From Bradyrhizobium jicamae (GTDB taxonomy: Bacteria; Pseudomonadota; Alphaproteobacteria; Rhizobiales; Xanthobacteraceae): a DNA stretch of 64,000 nucleotides. The DNA lies in the NCBI RefSeq assembly GCF_018130695.1, contig NZ_JAFCJX010000006.1, positions 124,001 through 188,000 of the forward strand, given 5' to 3'. A program made the position numbers and the translations under genes. This document shows, piece by piece, positions 56,968-64,000 of this stretch. Position 1 is the first letter of the stretch. Each line of letters starts with the position of its first letter. Below the pieces are notes generated by a model that saw only the letters and a program-made list of their open reading frames with translations, ran no database searches and had not been told where the DNA came from.

Positions 56968-57342
56968 TTGCGGAATTGCTTCACGTCGAGGCATTCGATC
57001 CAGTGCGGTGATGGCCTATCGGGTCACCGCTCCGGAAGTCGCGTGATCTGGAGCGACGATACCGTGATCAGCTCCGACGATAGCAGCTCGGTGCGGAGCG
57101 GAAGCACCACGTTGTACAGCGACGGCACGAGCTCGGTGACCGCTGGCAACACCATCCTCTTCAGTGACGAGCGGACCTGTCAGCGCCTTTCACGTGGTCA
57201 GATCATCTGCAACTGGCAACGCCGGCGCACGAAGGACGAAGCTCAGAACGGGCATGGCGGCGCGGGCGCGTACCAGCCGCTCTGCTCGAATCCTATTCCC
57301 GTTACGCAGTCCCCGGTTTCCAGCGGGACCTTCAAGGCGTAG
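56968..57342 (+). pseudogene. Possible degenerate gene with Ser/Asp/Gly-rich repeats
   Basis: The middle of this frame (about 57020-57220) encodes a repetitive stretch with TTLYSDGTSSVTAGN and TILFSDERTCQRL, which looks like a short repeat protein family of the type YSDGxSS-xxGNTxFSD. However, there is no signal peptide or good start upstream, and the last 100 bases overlap the 3' end of a better supported minus-strand gene. A truncated or frameshifted remnant next to a tRNA is the likeliest reading. Confidence 0.3.
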
Positions 57343-57656
57343 CGCTTCCCCTCAGTCCCGCCACCGACGCTGTACCTCATGACACGGTCGGATGGGTCGG
57401 CGGGCAGGGATTTCAGCAAGCCGCCATCGACCAGCGCCGGCTTCAAGTCTTCGACCGGGTTGTCGGGAAACGGAGCTGGATACCGCCCCTTCGCCACGCG
57501 ATAACGATCCAGCGCGCTCTTCAGCAGCCTGACGTTCGCGACCCGCGTTGCGTCGCGCGATGTCGCATCGCTTGAATTCAGGTAGTACAGCGTCCCGAAG
57601 AAGAAGACGGCGACGATGCAGACGCCTCCGACAATCTGCAAAAGAATCCTGATCAT
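57243..57656 (-). CDS. Pseudopilin-like small exported protein
   Basis: A 137-residue protein with one N-terminal helix (ILLQIVGGVCIVAVFFFGTLYYL) followed by a segment DATRVANVRLLKSALDRYRVAKGRYP, which resembles the start of type II secretion pseudopilin globular domains (residues after the long helix). It then has DGGLLKSLPADPSDRVMRYSVGG and a pair of late cysteines. There is no prepilin peptidase motif (G-F-x-x-x-E), so it is not a standard pseudopilin. Function unknown. Confidence 0.65.
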   Translation of the reverse strand: MIRILLQIVGGVCIVAVFFFGTLYYLNSSDATSRDATRVANVRLLKSALDRYRVAKGRYPAPFPDNPVEDLKPALVDGGLLKSLPADPSDRVMRYSVGGGTEGKRYALKVPLETGDCVTGIGFEQSGWYAPAPPCPF

Positions 57657-57902
57657 TGAAATCGCACAGCGTGAATCTGTCGGGCCTGGATTGATATGTC
57701 AGGCTTTAGGTCAGATTGACAAGCTCCGGTCCCCGCCTCGCCGCTTGTTTCGGCCGGTCGGTTGCTCCCGATCGTTGCGATGCCGCCGGCGACACGGACT
57801 TGCTGTGTGATCTCCATCACCGCGCCGCCGCTCCCCTCGTCCTAAAGCTGTCGCCACGGATCGCGAGGGGATGGTCCCCTCCTTCAGACGCGGGAGATGG
57901 CA

Positions 57903-58091
57903 ATGACCAGGAAGACATCAGGTCGCGACAACCTGTCGCTTGAGCAGATCGACATGGCGCAGCTCGACATCGTCGTCGGCGGCGCGCTCGAAGACGCCCT
58001 TTCACCCCAGCTCCGGCTGGCGGCGTATCCGGTCGGCGGCTGGACGATGAGGGACGTGTTCGCAAGGCCGGCTCCCTTCACTTACCACTGA
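57903..58091 (+). CDS. Double-glycine leader peptide 1 (putative secreted peptide precursor)
   Basis: A 62-residue product starting MTRKTSGRDN, chosen because GGGAG lies six bases before the ATG at 57903. Residues 11-27 (LSLEQIDMAQLDIVVGG) end in Gly-Gly and have hydrophobic residues at -4, -7 and -12 (Val, Leu, Ile), the pattern of leaders cut by C39-peptidase ABC exporters. The putative mature part has 35 residues, with aromatic and Pro residues and no cysteine. It is the first of three such genes in a row on the plus strand. No modification enzyme or exporter is visible in the window. Confidence 0.65.
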   Translation: MTRKTSGRDNLSLEQIDMAQLDIVVGGALEDALSPQLRLAAYPVGGWTMRDVFARPAPFTYH

Positions 58092-58125
58092 CAATCCGAC
58101 CCCTCAGCCAGTTCAGGAGAGACCC

Positions 58126-58305
58126 ATGACCAACGATACGCGTGAGCTTTCGATCGAGCAGCTCGACCAGACCAGCGGCGGCTCCATGATGGACATCGTG
58201 ATCAAGGCCTATGAGAAGTACATGGCCGACCTCGGCGCGAAGCTGATCAACGACCTCCACAAGCCGCTTGTGCCGAAGACCGGCCTCGGCTTCCCGCCCC
58301 GCTAA
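58126..58305 (+). CDS. Double-glycine leader peptide 2 (putative secreted peptide precursor)
   Basis: A 59-residue product, too short for usual ORF cut-offs, starting MTNDTRELSIEQLDQTSGGS. The ribosome site AGGAGA is well placed. The leader RELSIEQLDQTSGG has Leu at -12 and -7 and Thr at -4 before Gly18-Gly19. The 40-residue mature part is helical and amphipathic (SMMDIVIKAYEKYMADLGAK) and ends GLGFPPR. It follows peptide 1 by 34 bases. Confidence 0.65.
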   Translation: MTNDTRELSIEQLDQTSGGSMMDIVIKAYEKYMADLGAKLINDLHKPLVPKTGLGFPPR

Positions 58306-58320
58306 CCCAGGGAGTGCAGG

Positions 58321-58512
58321 ATGACGCGATCAGATCGGGGAATGAGCAACTGCATAGCCGATGCCGGTGCGCGCGAGCTGACGGCCGCCGACATGGACAC
58401 CGTGTCCGGCGGCGCGCGGTTCATCTCGCCTGCCGAACGGGCGGGATGGGAGTGGCTCTTCAAGAACTACTTTCCCCTGCAGGGCAAGGTGAACCCGCGC
58501 TACGTTTGCTGA
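58321..58512 (+). CDS. Double-glycine leader peptide 3 (putative secreted peptide precursor)
   Basis: A 63-residue product starting MTRSDRGMSNCIADAGA, with GGAG six bases before the ATG. The leader RELTAADMDTVSGG has Leu at -12, Met at -7 and Val at -4 before Gly30-Gly31. The 32-residue mature part (ARFISPAERAGWEWLFKNYF...) is aromatic-rich and ends in a C-terminal cysteine. It follows peptide 2 by 15 bases, so all three are probably one transcript. Confidence 0.65.
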   Translation: MTRSDRGMSNCIADAGARELTAADMDTVSGGARFISPAERAGWEWLFKNYFPLQGKVNPRYVC

Positions 58513-58543
58513 ACCGCCACGCGGCAAATCCTCTCCGCAAAGC

Positions 58544-58780
58544 TCAAGCGCCACCGCGGTTGGACGGGTCGAGATTCCTGTTCTCCTCGGGAGGGATCGG
58601 CTTGTGGCCCGGAAACTTGTACCAGCCCGGCGGCACCACGGCGTCGTCGGGACGGGAGAACGGCTCTTGAGCGGAACGCGCGATGACGTGTTGACGCCCG
58701 CGCGGATGATGCACCGTGGCGGCGTCAGCTACGACGCTCCACAGCATGACCAATAAACCGAGGCTCAAGGCGAGACGCAT
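58544..58780 (-). CDS. Small secreted protein of unknown function
   Basis: From MRLALSLGLLVMLWSVVADAATVHH the 78-residue product has a clear signal peptide. The mature part is rich in His, Pro and Arg and contains VPPGWYKFPGHKPIPPEENRNLDPS. I recall similar short exported proteins in Bradyrhizobium but no function. It converges on the third peptide gene with a 31-base gap. The longer frame from 58831 lacks support. Confidence 0.65.
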   Translation of the reverse strand: MRLALSLGLLVMLWSVVADAATVHHPRGRQHVIARSAQEPFSRPDDAVVPPGWYKFPGHKPIPPEENRNLDPSNRGGA

Positions 58781-58891
58781 CGCATCTGTTCCGGTTGTCC
58801 GGTTGATGTGATGCGAGGGCCACGGCGCCACAAGCTGGAACCGTGTTACGCCCGTTCAAATCGGCGGCAACGATATGCCGCCCGTCGGATC

Positions 58892-59158
58892 TTAGTGCGT
58901 GATCATCCAGGCGCGGGCTTCGCGCTGGGCGGCGGAGATCTCGATCTCAGACATCTGCTCGGCGACCTCGCGACGCATCGCGATCGCGTCAGCCCGGCCC
59001 TTTAGGGCAGCGAGGTTGAACCATTTGTGCGCGGCGACCAGATTGACGACGCCGGAGCGGCCGCTGGCCCAATACAGACCGCGCTCGAACAGCACGTCCT
59101 GGATGGCGGTGGCGGCAACCGGAATGGCCGCGTCCTGATCGATGAACCCCTGAAACAT
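58892..59158 (-). CDS. Sel1/TPR-like small protein
   Basis: The start MFQGFIDQDAAIPVAATAIQ at 59158 (GGGGAG upstream) gives 88 residues. The part AIQDVLFERGLYWASGRSGVVNLVAAHKWFNLAALKG (in pieces: FERGLYWASG and AAHKWFNLAALKG) resembles one Sel1 repeat, followed by a helix AMRREVAEQMSEIEISAAQREARAW. Such short Sel1 proteins are common in rhizobia; a scaffold role is the usual guess. The frame is open upstream to 59410 but without a better start. Confidence 0.7.
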   Translation of the reverse strand: MFQGFIDQDAAIPVAATAIQDVLFERGLYWASGRSGVVNLVAAHKWFNLAALKGRADAIAMRREVAEQMSEIEISAAQREARAWMITH

Positions 59159-59977
59159 TGTCGCAACTCCCCTTTTTATTGTTGACCGCCCTCCCCCGAG
59201 CGCGGCCCCCGTCCACTGTTGATATCGCCTTGTCCCCTCGCGCTGATCGCCAATTTTTTGGCGATCATGCGCCTCGCCGTTGGCCGGCTTGTTGGGATGA
59301 TCATGACCCATCAAATTTGAAGAGCGATTTAAGTATCGCGATGAACGGGATGTAAATCGGCGCGCGGCGCGCGGTTCCGGGAATCGCAGAAAGCCCTGCG
59401 GCACAGGCACTTCTGGTCATTCGTGAAGATCGGTTTACCCTCGCGTTTTCGGACAACGATAACCATTGCCGACAAACGCCTGGGCCGCGGGAGGCGCGGA
59501 TGGTCGGCATCGGGGGGTGGACGCGGCACGTCGCACCACGGACAAGCGCGCTTCGCCTGCCCTGGCAGCCCGATCGTCGGACGCCACGTCATGGGAAAGC
59601 GAGGCCGGTCGGCCTGCAAGCATTCCGGATCAGATTGTGGGGGGAATGAATGTCGTCCAACCACCGCGGGGCGCGGGGACGAGGGCGTCGGCGAACACGT
59701 CAGGACCAGATTTCACTTAAGGCATTTGCGCCGGTGAAACTGCGGAGCCAAAGCCGGATCCGCACCGAACGAAGAAACCTCTCGTTTCTTCTGCCGGACC
59801 GGTTTGGAAGAGCAAGCTCGTTCCGAAAGTCGATCCAGCCGTTTGACCTGATGTCTCGCCGACACCCTCTTTCGTCGACTTGGGCTTTCCGGGGCAGCTG
59901 CCTCTCAGCAGATCGTCCGAAGGCCCGCGTGACGTGCCGGCATCAAGCCGCCGGCAATCCTCTCAAAGGCGAGAGGG
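59159..59977. other. 819-base region without a convincing gene
   Basis: It contains a short hairpin GATCGCCAA-TTTT-TTGGCGATC at 59245-59266 without a following T tract. Several ORFs on both strands are short, basic, and lack ribosome sites. I see no repeat family or RNA I can name. Confidence 0.45.
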
Positions 59978-60070
59978 TTACTTCTTCTTCTTGGCGACCT
60001 TGCGGGTCTTCTTCGCAGTCTTCTTCACTGCGCTCTTCGCCTTCTTCGCCTTCTTTGCCTTCTTAGCCAT
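59978..60070 (-). CDS. Thirty-residue lysine-rich (histone H1-tail-like) protein
   Basis: The ATG at 60070 follows GGAGGG at good distance and opens a 30-codon gene made almost only of Lys and Ala (MAKKAKKAKKAKSAVKKTAK...), plus a few Arg, Thr, Ser and Val. Such tails bind nucleic acid nonspecifically in H1-like proteins. A longer in-frame extension to 60289 has no ribosome site. The strong ribosome site and strict composition argue for a real microprotein. Confidence 0.6.
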   Translation of the reverse strand: MAKKAKKAKKAKSAVKKTAKKTRKVAKKKK

Positions 60071-60636
60071 GTTGCCCTCCAGTGTGTGTGAGATGGCTCT
60101 ACTTCGTCGCGTGCACTCGGGATCGAGATGCACGACATCCCGAATACACCAACACGGCAAAAAAAACAGCGTCTCGCTTAAGGAAGTGTTGACGCAGCGA
60201 TGGCCGCAAATGCAGCGCACCTCGCCGAAGCAAACGCCGACACGTTTGCGCGACGATGCGAAAAGTGCCGACGCCGCCGACATCGGCATTTGTCAACATC
60301 GCAGGAAATGCCTTTATTCAAGGTGATTCCTGCATTCCGGTTTTGCCGCGCGATGTGCGAGCACGACGCGCGTGAGTCGACGCGATTGCCGGAAAGCGGC
60401 GCGCCGCCGACGCTGAGTCGGGATTTTTGGCAACGAAAAAATTTTCGTGGGTAAGCCGCTTTGGTCGCATCCGCGCTGGCCAAAACCGGATTTTGGCACC
60501 GAATCGCGCAACCGGCGATTCGGGCGCGATGGACGTCGTGACGGTGTCGGAGCGGTGCCGGTGACGCGCGATGCGCGTCAACATGAACGTCAGGACATGT
60601 TGGAGAGACGATGCAACGATCGTCTCTCGCGTGCGT
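60071..60636. other. 566-base intergenic region between the lysine-rich gene and gatB
   Basis: No credible gene. An inverted repeat GAGAGACGA/TCGTCTCTC at 60603-60628 lies just beyond the gatB stop and may end gatB mRNA, although no T tract follows. Confidence 0.45.
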
Positions 60637-62121
60637 TCAGATGCCGAGCTTGGACTTCAGGAGGTCGTTGACGGCTTGCGGGTTCGCCTTGCCGCCCGAC
60701 GACTTCATCACCTGGCCGACGAACCAGCCGAGCGACTGCGGCTTGTCCTTCACCGCTGCTGCCTTGTCCGGATTGGCGGCGATGATGGCGTCGACCACCT
60801 TCTCGATCGCGCCGAGATCGGTGACCTGCTTCATGCCACGCGCTTCGACGAGCGCGCGCGGATCGCCGCCTTCCTGCCAGACGATCTCGAACAAGTCCTT
60901 GGCGATCTTGCCGGAAATCGTTCCCTCGCCGATCAGGTCGACGATCGCGGCAAGCTGCGCTGCCGACACCGGCGAGGATGTGATGTCGTGACCTTCCTTG
61001 TTCAGCCGACCGAACAGCTCGTTGATCACCCAGTTGGCGGCGAGCTTGCCGTCGCGCGCTCTGTCGGCGAGACCTGACAGCACCGTCTCGTAGAAGTCCG
61101 CGCTCTCGCGCTCGGCGACCAGAACGCTCGCGTCATAGGGCGACAGACCGAGTCCCGTAATAAAACGGGACTTCTTTTCGTCCGGCAGCTCCGGCAGATG
61201 CGCCTTGAGATCGTCGACGAAGGCCTGGCTGAACTCGAGCGGCAAGAGATCCGGATCGGGGAAGTAACGATAGTCGTGCGCCTCCTCCTTGGAGCGCATC
61301 GAGCGCGTCTCGCCCTTGTTCGGATCGTACAGCCGCGTCTCCTGGTCGATCGCGCCGCCCTCCTCGATGATCTCGATCTGGCGCCGCGCCTCGTACTCGA
61401 TCGCCTGGCCGATGAAGTTGACCGAGTTCATGTTCTTGATCTCGCAGCGCGTGCCGAGCGGCCCGCCCGGCTTGCGTACGGACACGTTGACGTCGGCGCG
61501 CAGGTTGCCCTTCTCCATGTCGCCGTCGCAGGTACCGAGATAGCGCAGGATGGAACGCAGCTTGCTGACATAGGCCTTGGCCTGCTCGGCATCGCGGATG
61601 TCGGGCTTGGAGACGATCTCCATCAGCGCGACGCCGGAGCGGTTGAGGTCGACTTGGGTCATGGTCGGTGACTGATCGTGCAGCAGCTTGCCGGCGTCCT
61701 GCTCCAGATGCAGCCGCTCGATCCCGACCGTGACGCTGCGGCCGCCGTCGAGCTCGACCAGCACCTCGCCCTCGCCGACGATCGGCGACTTGTACTGGCT
61801 GATCTGGTAGCCCTGCGGCAGGTCCGGATAGAAATAGTTCTTGCGGTCGAACACCGAACGCAAATTGATCTTGGCGTTCAGCCCGAGCCCGGTGCGCACC
61901 GCCTGGCGGACGCACTCCTCGTTGATCACGGGCAGCATGCCCGGCATTGCGGCATCGACGAGGGAGACATGGGTGTTCGGCTCACCACCGAACGCAGTCG
62001 AGGCGCCCGAGAACAGCTTTGAATTGGAGGTGACCTGGGCGTGGATCTCCATGCCGATCACGACTTCCCAGTCGCCGGTTGCGCCTTTGATCAGTTTATG
62101 GGGAGCGGCAGGTGCGTTCAT
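60637..62121 (-). CDS. gatB: Asp-tRNA(Asn)/Glu-tRNA(Gln) amidotransferase subunit B
   Basis: GatB selects the mischarged tRNA and phosphorylates it within the GatCAB complex, supplying Gln-tRNA and Asn-tRNA. The 494-residue protein starts [20 protein letters not shown] and contains [45 protein letters not shown] and the C-terminal YqeY-like domain. The longer open frame upstream overlaps the patatin gene and was not used. gatC and gatA are not in the window. Confidence 0.96.
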   Translation of the reverse strand: MNAPAAPHKLIKGATGDWEVVIGMEIHAQVTSNSKLFSGASTAFGGEPNTHVSLVDAAMPGMLPVINEECVRQAVRTGLGLNAKINLRSVFDRKNYFYPDLPQGYQISQYKSPIVGEGEVLVELDGGRSVTVGIERLHLEQDAGKLLHDQSPTMTQVDLNRSGVALMEIVSKPDIRDAEQAKAYVSKLRSILRYLGTCDGDMEKGNLRADVNVSVRKPGGPLGTRCEIKNMNSVNFIGQAIEYEARRQIEIIEEGGAIDQETRLYDPNKGETRSMRSKEEAHDYRYFPDPDLLPLEFSQAFVDDLKAHLPELPDEKKSRFITGLGLSPYDASVLVAERESADFYETVLSGLADRARDGKLAANWVINELFGRLNKEGHDITSSPVSAAQLAAIVDLIGEGTISGKIAKDLFEIVWQEGGDPRALVEARGMKQVTDLGAIEKVVDAIIAANPDKAAAVKDKPQSLGWFVGQVMKSSGGKANPQAVNDLLKSKLGI

Positions 62122-62212
62122 GGCTCTCGGTATCCGCATTGATATCTGGGAGACCTTGGGCTTCGCGCAACCGCTCCTCCCAGTCAAGCCGGAGATCAGG
62201 GCACCAAGTGCC

Positions 62213-63601
62213 TCAAAGCCCGCGCCGGAACGACTGATAGGCCTTGCTGAGCCGCAAGGCATCGCCCCCGCCCGAGATCAGGAGGTCGACCTGCTCGGCC
62301 GGCAGCGAGAACCGGGTCGGGATCGCGTTCAATTCGCCGGCGCGCGCGGCGCCGAGCTGATCGAAGCTGAGCCGCTCGACGTAGAAGGTGACATCGCCGC
62401 AGCTCCAGGCGCCGGAGACGCCGAGCCGGGCGCGCTCGGCCGCCGACAGGCCGCAGCGCCAGCGCTTCAGCTTGCCGTTCCAGTCTTCCGCCAGCGCCGA
62501 GAAGGCCGCGTAGCTCGAGCGCACGCTGGCATCGATCGCGGTATCGGCGGCGGCCGACACCAGCTCGACGCCGTTCGGTCCCTCCAGCGTCTGCACGAAG
62601 TCGCCGGAGATGCCGCGGCCGGCATCGACGACCAGGAACAGCACACGGCGCAGCTTCACCGCCTGCCGCTCGGTGAGCGGTTCATACGGACGCTGCGCCG
62701 CCAGCAAGCCGATGCTGAGGCCGGACAGACCGTAATTGTCGACGAGGCCGCCATCGAGCAGCTTCACATACTTCATCGAGCCGTCGCGGTAGCGCGCCTG
62801 CGCCTCCGCAAACGAGCGCAGCAGCGGCTGCGCATTCGGATCGCGCCGCACGCGATCGAGCCAGGGCGGCAGCGGAGTGTTGCAACCGCCGGGATAGGTC
62901 TCCAGCACGATCGGCGCAAACGCCAGCGGCACCGCGGCGGAGGCCGCAACGGCTTCGGCAACGCGGTACGAGCGGATGTCGCTGCACAGCGCGTCGAACG
63001 CGGTCTTGCCGAACACGAACGGCGTGCGGTTGTAGATGTCGGAGGCGTTGATCCAGACCCGCGGCCGCCGGCTCTCGGGCAGCATGTCGAAGCGCGCGCC
63101 GTCGAACAAATTGCGGTCGAGCCAGTCGGTGAACTGATGGTCGTTGATGCCGCCGCCGAGCGCGCGGCCGATATTGCCTGGCGACAGCTGGGTCTTCAGC
63201 GCCTCCTCGGCATTGCGCAACAGGAAGCGCTCGCGGAAGTCATCGAGCGCGGCGCGCTTCTTCAGGCCGAAATAGGCCGCGGTGATCGATCCGCCCGACA
63301 CGCCGGAGACGAAGTCGACACGGTCGAGCAGCGACTTGCCCTGCCCAGAAGCGGCATGCGCCCGATCGAGCTCCTTCAGCACGCCGAAGGAGAACGCCGC
63401 CGCGCGCGTGCCGCCGCCGGAGAACGAGAGCGCCAGCAGCACATCATCGTCGTAAGTCGGAATGTCGCGGGATGTCGCCTCGGCCAGCGCGTCGGAAAGC
63501 GGCGCATTGCCGGGAAGATTATAGGTCGCGCATCCCGAAAGTCCCGCCGCGACCACGGCCGTCATGATGACCGACAGCCACGCCCTCAAACCCACACGCA
63601 C
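62213..63601 (-). CDS. Patatin-like phospholipase, lipoprotein
   Basis: A 462-residue protein with a lipoprotein signal ([12 protein letters not shown]; lipidated cysteine after LSG). The patatin domain has the oxyanion motif [13 protein letters not shown], the serine nucleophile in VSGVSGGSI (G-x-S-x-G) and the catalytic aspartate in [11 protein letters not shown] (DGG). It is likely anchored in the outer or inner membrane facing the periplasm. The start is taken as GTG at 63601; an ATG at 63565 would also leave an intact lipobox. It precedes gatB with a 91-base gap. Confidence 0.88.
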   Translation of the reverse strand: MRVGLRAWLSVIMTAVVAAGLSGCATYNLPGNAPLSDALAEATSRDIPTYDDDVLLALSFSGGGTRAAAFSFGVLKELDRAHAASGQGKSLLDRVDFVSGVSGGSITAAYFGLKKRAALDDFRERFLLRNAEEALKTQLSPGNIGRALGGGINDHQFTDWLDRNLFDGARFDMLPESRRPRVWINASDIYNRTPFVFGKTAFDALCSDIRSYRVAEAVAASAAVPLAFAPIVLETYPGGCNTPLPPWLDRVRRDPNAQPLLRSFAEAQARYRDGSMKYVKLLDGGLVDNYGLSGLSIGLLAAQRPYEPLTERQAVKLRRVLFLVVDAGRGISGDFVQTLEGPNGVELVSAAADTAIDASVRSSYAAFSALAEDWNGKLKRWRCGLSAAERARLGVSGAWSCGDVTFYVERLSFDQLGAARAGELNAIPTRFSLPAEQVDLLISGGGDALRLSKAYQSFRRGL

Positions 63602-63712
63602 AACGTACTCTGCCGCTGGCCCCCGCCCCCGGTTCCCGACAAGGCTATCGCGGGCAATTCAGGCGGCGAGATGGCGGAACCATCACGGTTAATTGTCGCA
63701 GTGTTGCCGCGT

Positions 63713-63991
63713 TCACAGCAGCGCGCTGACGATCCGCTCCCACTCGGCCTCGAGCGTATCCTTTGCGACCGGCTGGCCGGCGCGGCGATACCAGTACCCG
63801 GCATTGCCGAGGTCGCCTTCGACGCGATGCAGATAGGCGTGCACCCAGGCGGAGTTCGCATCGTCCTCGTCCTGGACGATCTTGTGCGCCTGATCCCAAT
63901 CGCCCTTGGCGGCCCACCACAGCGCGCGGAGCTGTGGCGACAGCGTTGTGTCCGGCGCGGCCTCAGCGAGACTGGCGCGGAACTCCGCCAT
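63713..63991 (-). CDS. Small conserved-looking hypothetical protein
   Basis: A 92-residue product starting MAEFRASLAEAAPDTTLSPQLRALWWAAKGDWDQAHKIVQDEDD, here cited in parts as LRALWWAAKGDWDQAH and AWVHAYLHRVEGDLGNAGYWYRRAG. The helical, Trp-rich pattern suggests a TPR-like fold. Similar proteins occur beside gatCAB genes in alphaproteobacteria, from memory. The ATG at 63991 is close to the window edge, so its ribosome site is only partly visible. Confidence 0.72.
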   Translation of the reverse strand: MAEFRASLAEAAPDTTLSPQLRALWWAAKGDWDQAHKIVQDEDDANSAWVHAYLHRVEGDLGNAGYWYRRAGQPVAKDTLEAEWERIVSALL

Positions 63992-64000
63992 CACTCACCA

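Noticed and set aside
59245..59266. Hairpin GATCGCCAA/TTGGCGATC as a terminator
   Set aside because: There is no T tract on either side beyond the loop, and it is not placed near a gene end.
60603..60628. Intrinsic terminator after gatB
   Set aside because: The stem is good but no T tract follows on the gatB strand, so I recorded it only as a possible 3' hairpin.

Overview
The window looks like chromosomal DNA of a Bradyrhizobium-type alphaproteobacterium. It is GC-rich, and many proteins and gene orders are those I recall from that genus: ribD-ribE-ribH-nusB beside nrdR-glyA, an LdtR-type regulator near hemB, the pdxJ-acpS-lepB-rnc-era cluster, and several families of dispersed palindromic intergenic repeats. 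Species assignment is inference; no database search was run.

Layout. 1-4378: minus-strand run glyA, nrdR, ribD, ribE, ribH, nusB (cut by the window edge). 4667-8191: AT-richer accessory block with a SocAB-like toxin-antitoxin pair, an anti-phage dCTP deaminase with a P-loop N-domain, a tiny gene translationally coupled to it, a possible small RNA with its own terminator, and a ParD antitoxin with no ParE. 8249-11130: two secreted proteins and a Kv-type ion channel with a perfect FixK/FNR box upstream. 11131-12251: 1.1 kb without genes, filled with dispersed repeats. 12252-17351: small hypotheticals, ldtR-like regulator, DUF6163 protein, hemB, RDD protein, arginyl/leucyl transferase. 17360-23521: mntH, then a three-gene minus-strand operon of a coiled-coil protein, a Clp-like double AAA+ ATPase with a degenerate first nucleotide site, and a membrane protein; I know no function for it. 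24070-29855: two MFS transporters, a class III cyclase, a DMT transporter and an XRE regulator. 29875-36745: metal and oxyanion resistance, with two His-rich CDF exporters flanking a chromate block (DUF1259 protein, MFS, rhodanese-ChrB, ChrA).

36803-49756: quinoprotein dehydrogenase, parC, recO, small membrane proteins, then the minus-strand housekeeping cluster era-rnc-lepB-acpS-pdxJ-rsh-rpoZ. Several of its genes overlap by a few bases, which suggests translational coupling. 50114-56419: NYN-domain protein overlapping a family-5 uracil-DNA glycosylase, a peroxiredoxin-like protein, smpB, mscL, dapA and a soluble lytic transglycosylase. 56716-56809: tRNA-Ser(GCU). 56968-60070: lineage-specific small genes, including three consecutive short precursors that each carry a double-glycine type leader, a small secreted protein, a Sel1-like protein and a 30-residue lysine-rich protein. 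60637-63991: gatB, a patatin-like lipoprotein and a small conserved protein.

The strongest candidates for undescribed biology are the three double-glycine peptides (57903-58512), the coiled-coil/AAA+/membrane operon (18836-23521), the deaminase defence locus with its coupled small gene and possible RNA (5921-7906), and a duplicated leader upstream of two chromate-block genes (31000-31044 and 33499-33543).
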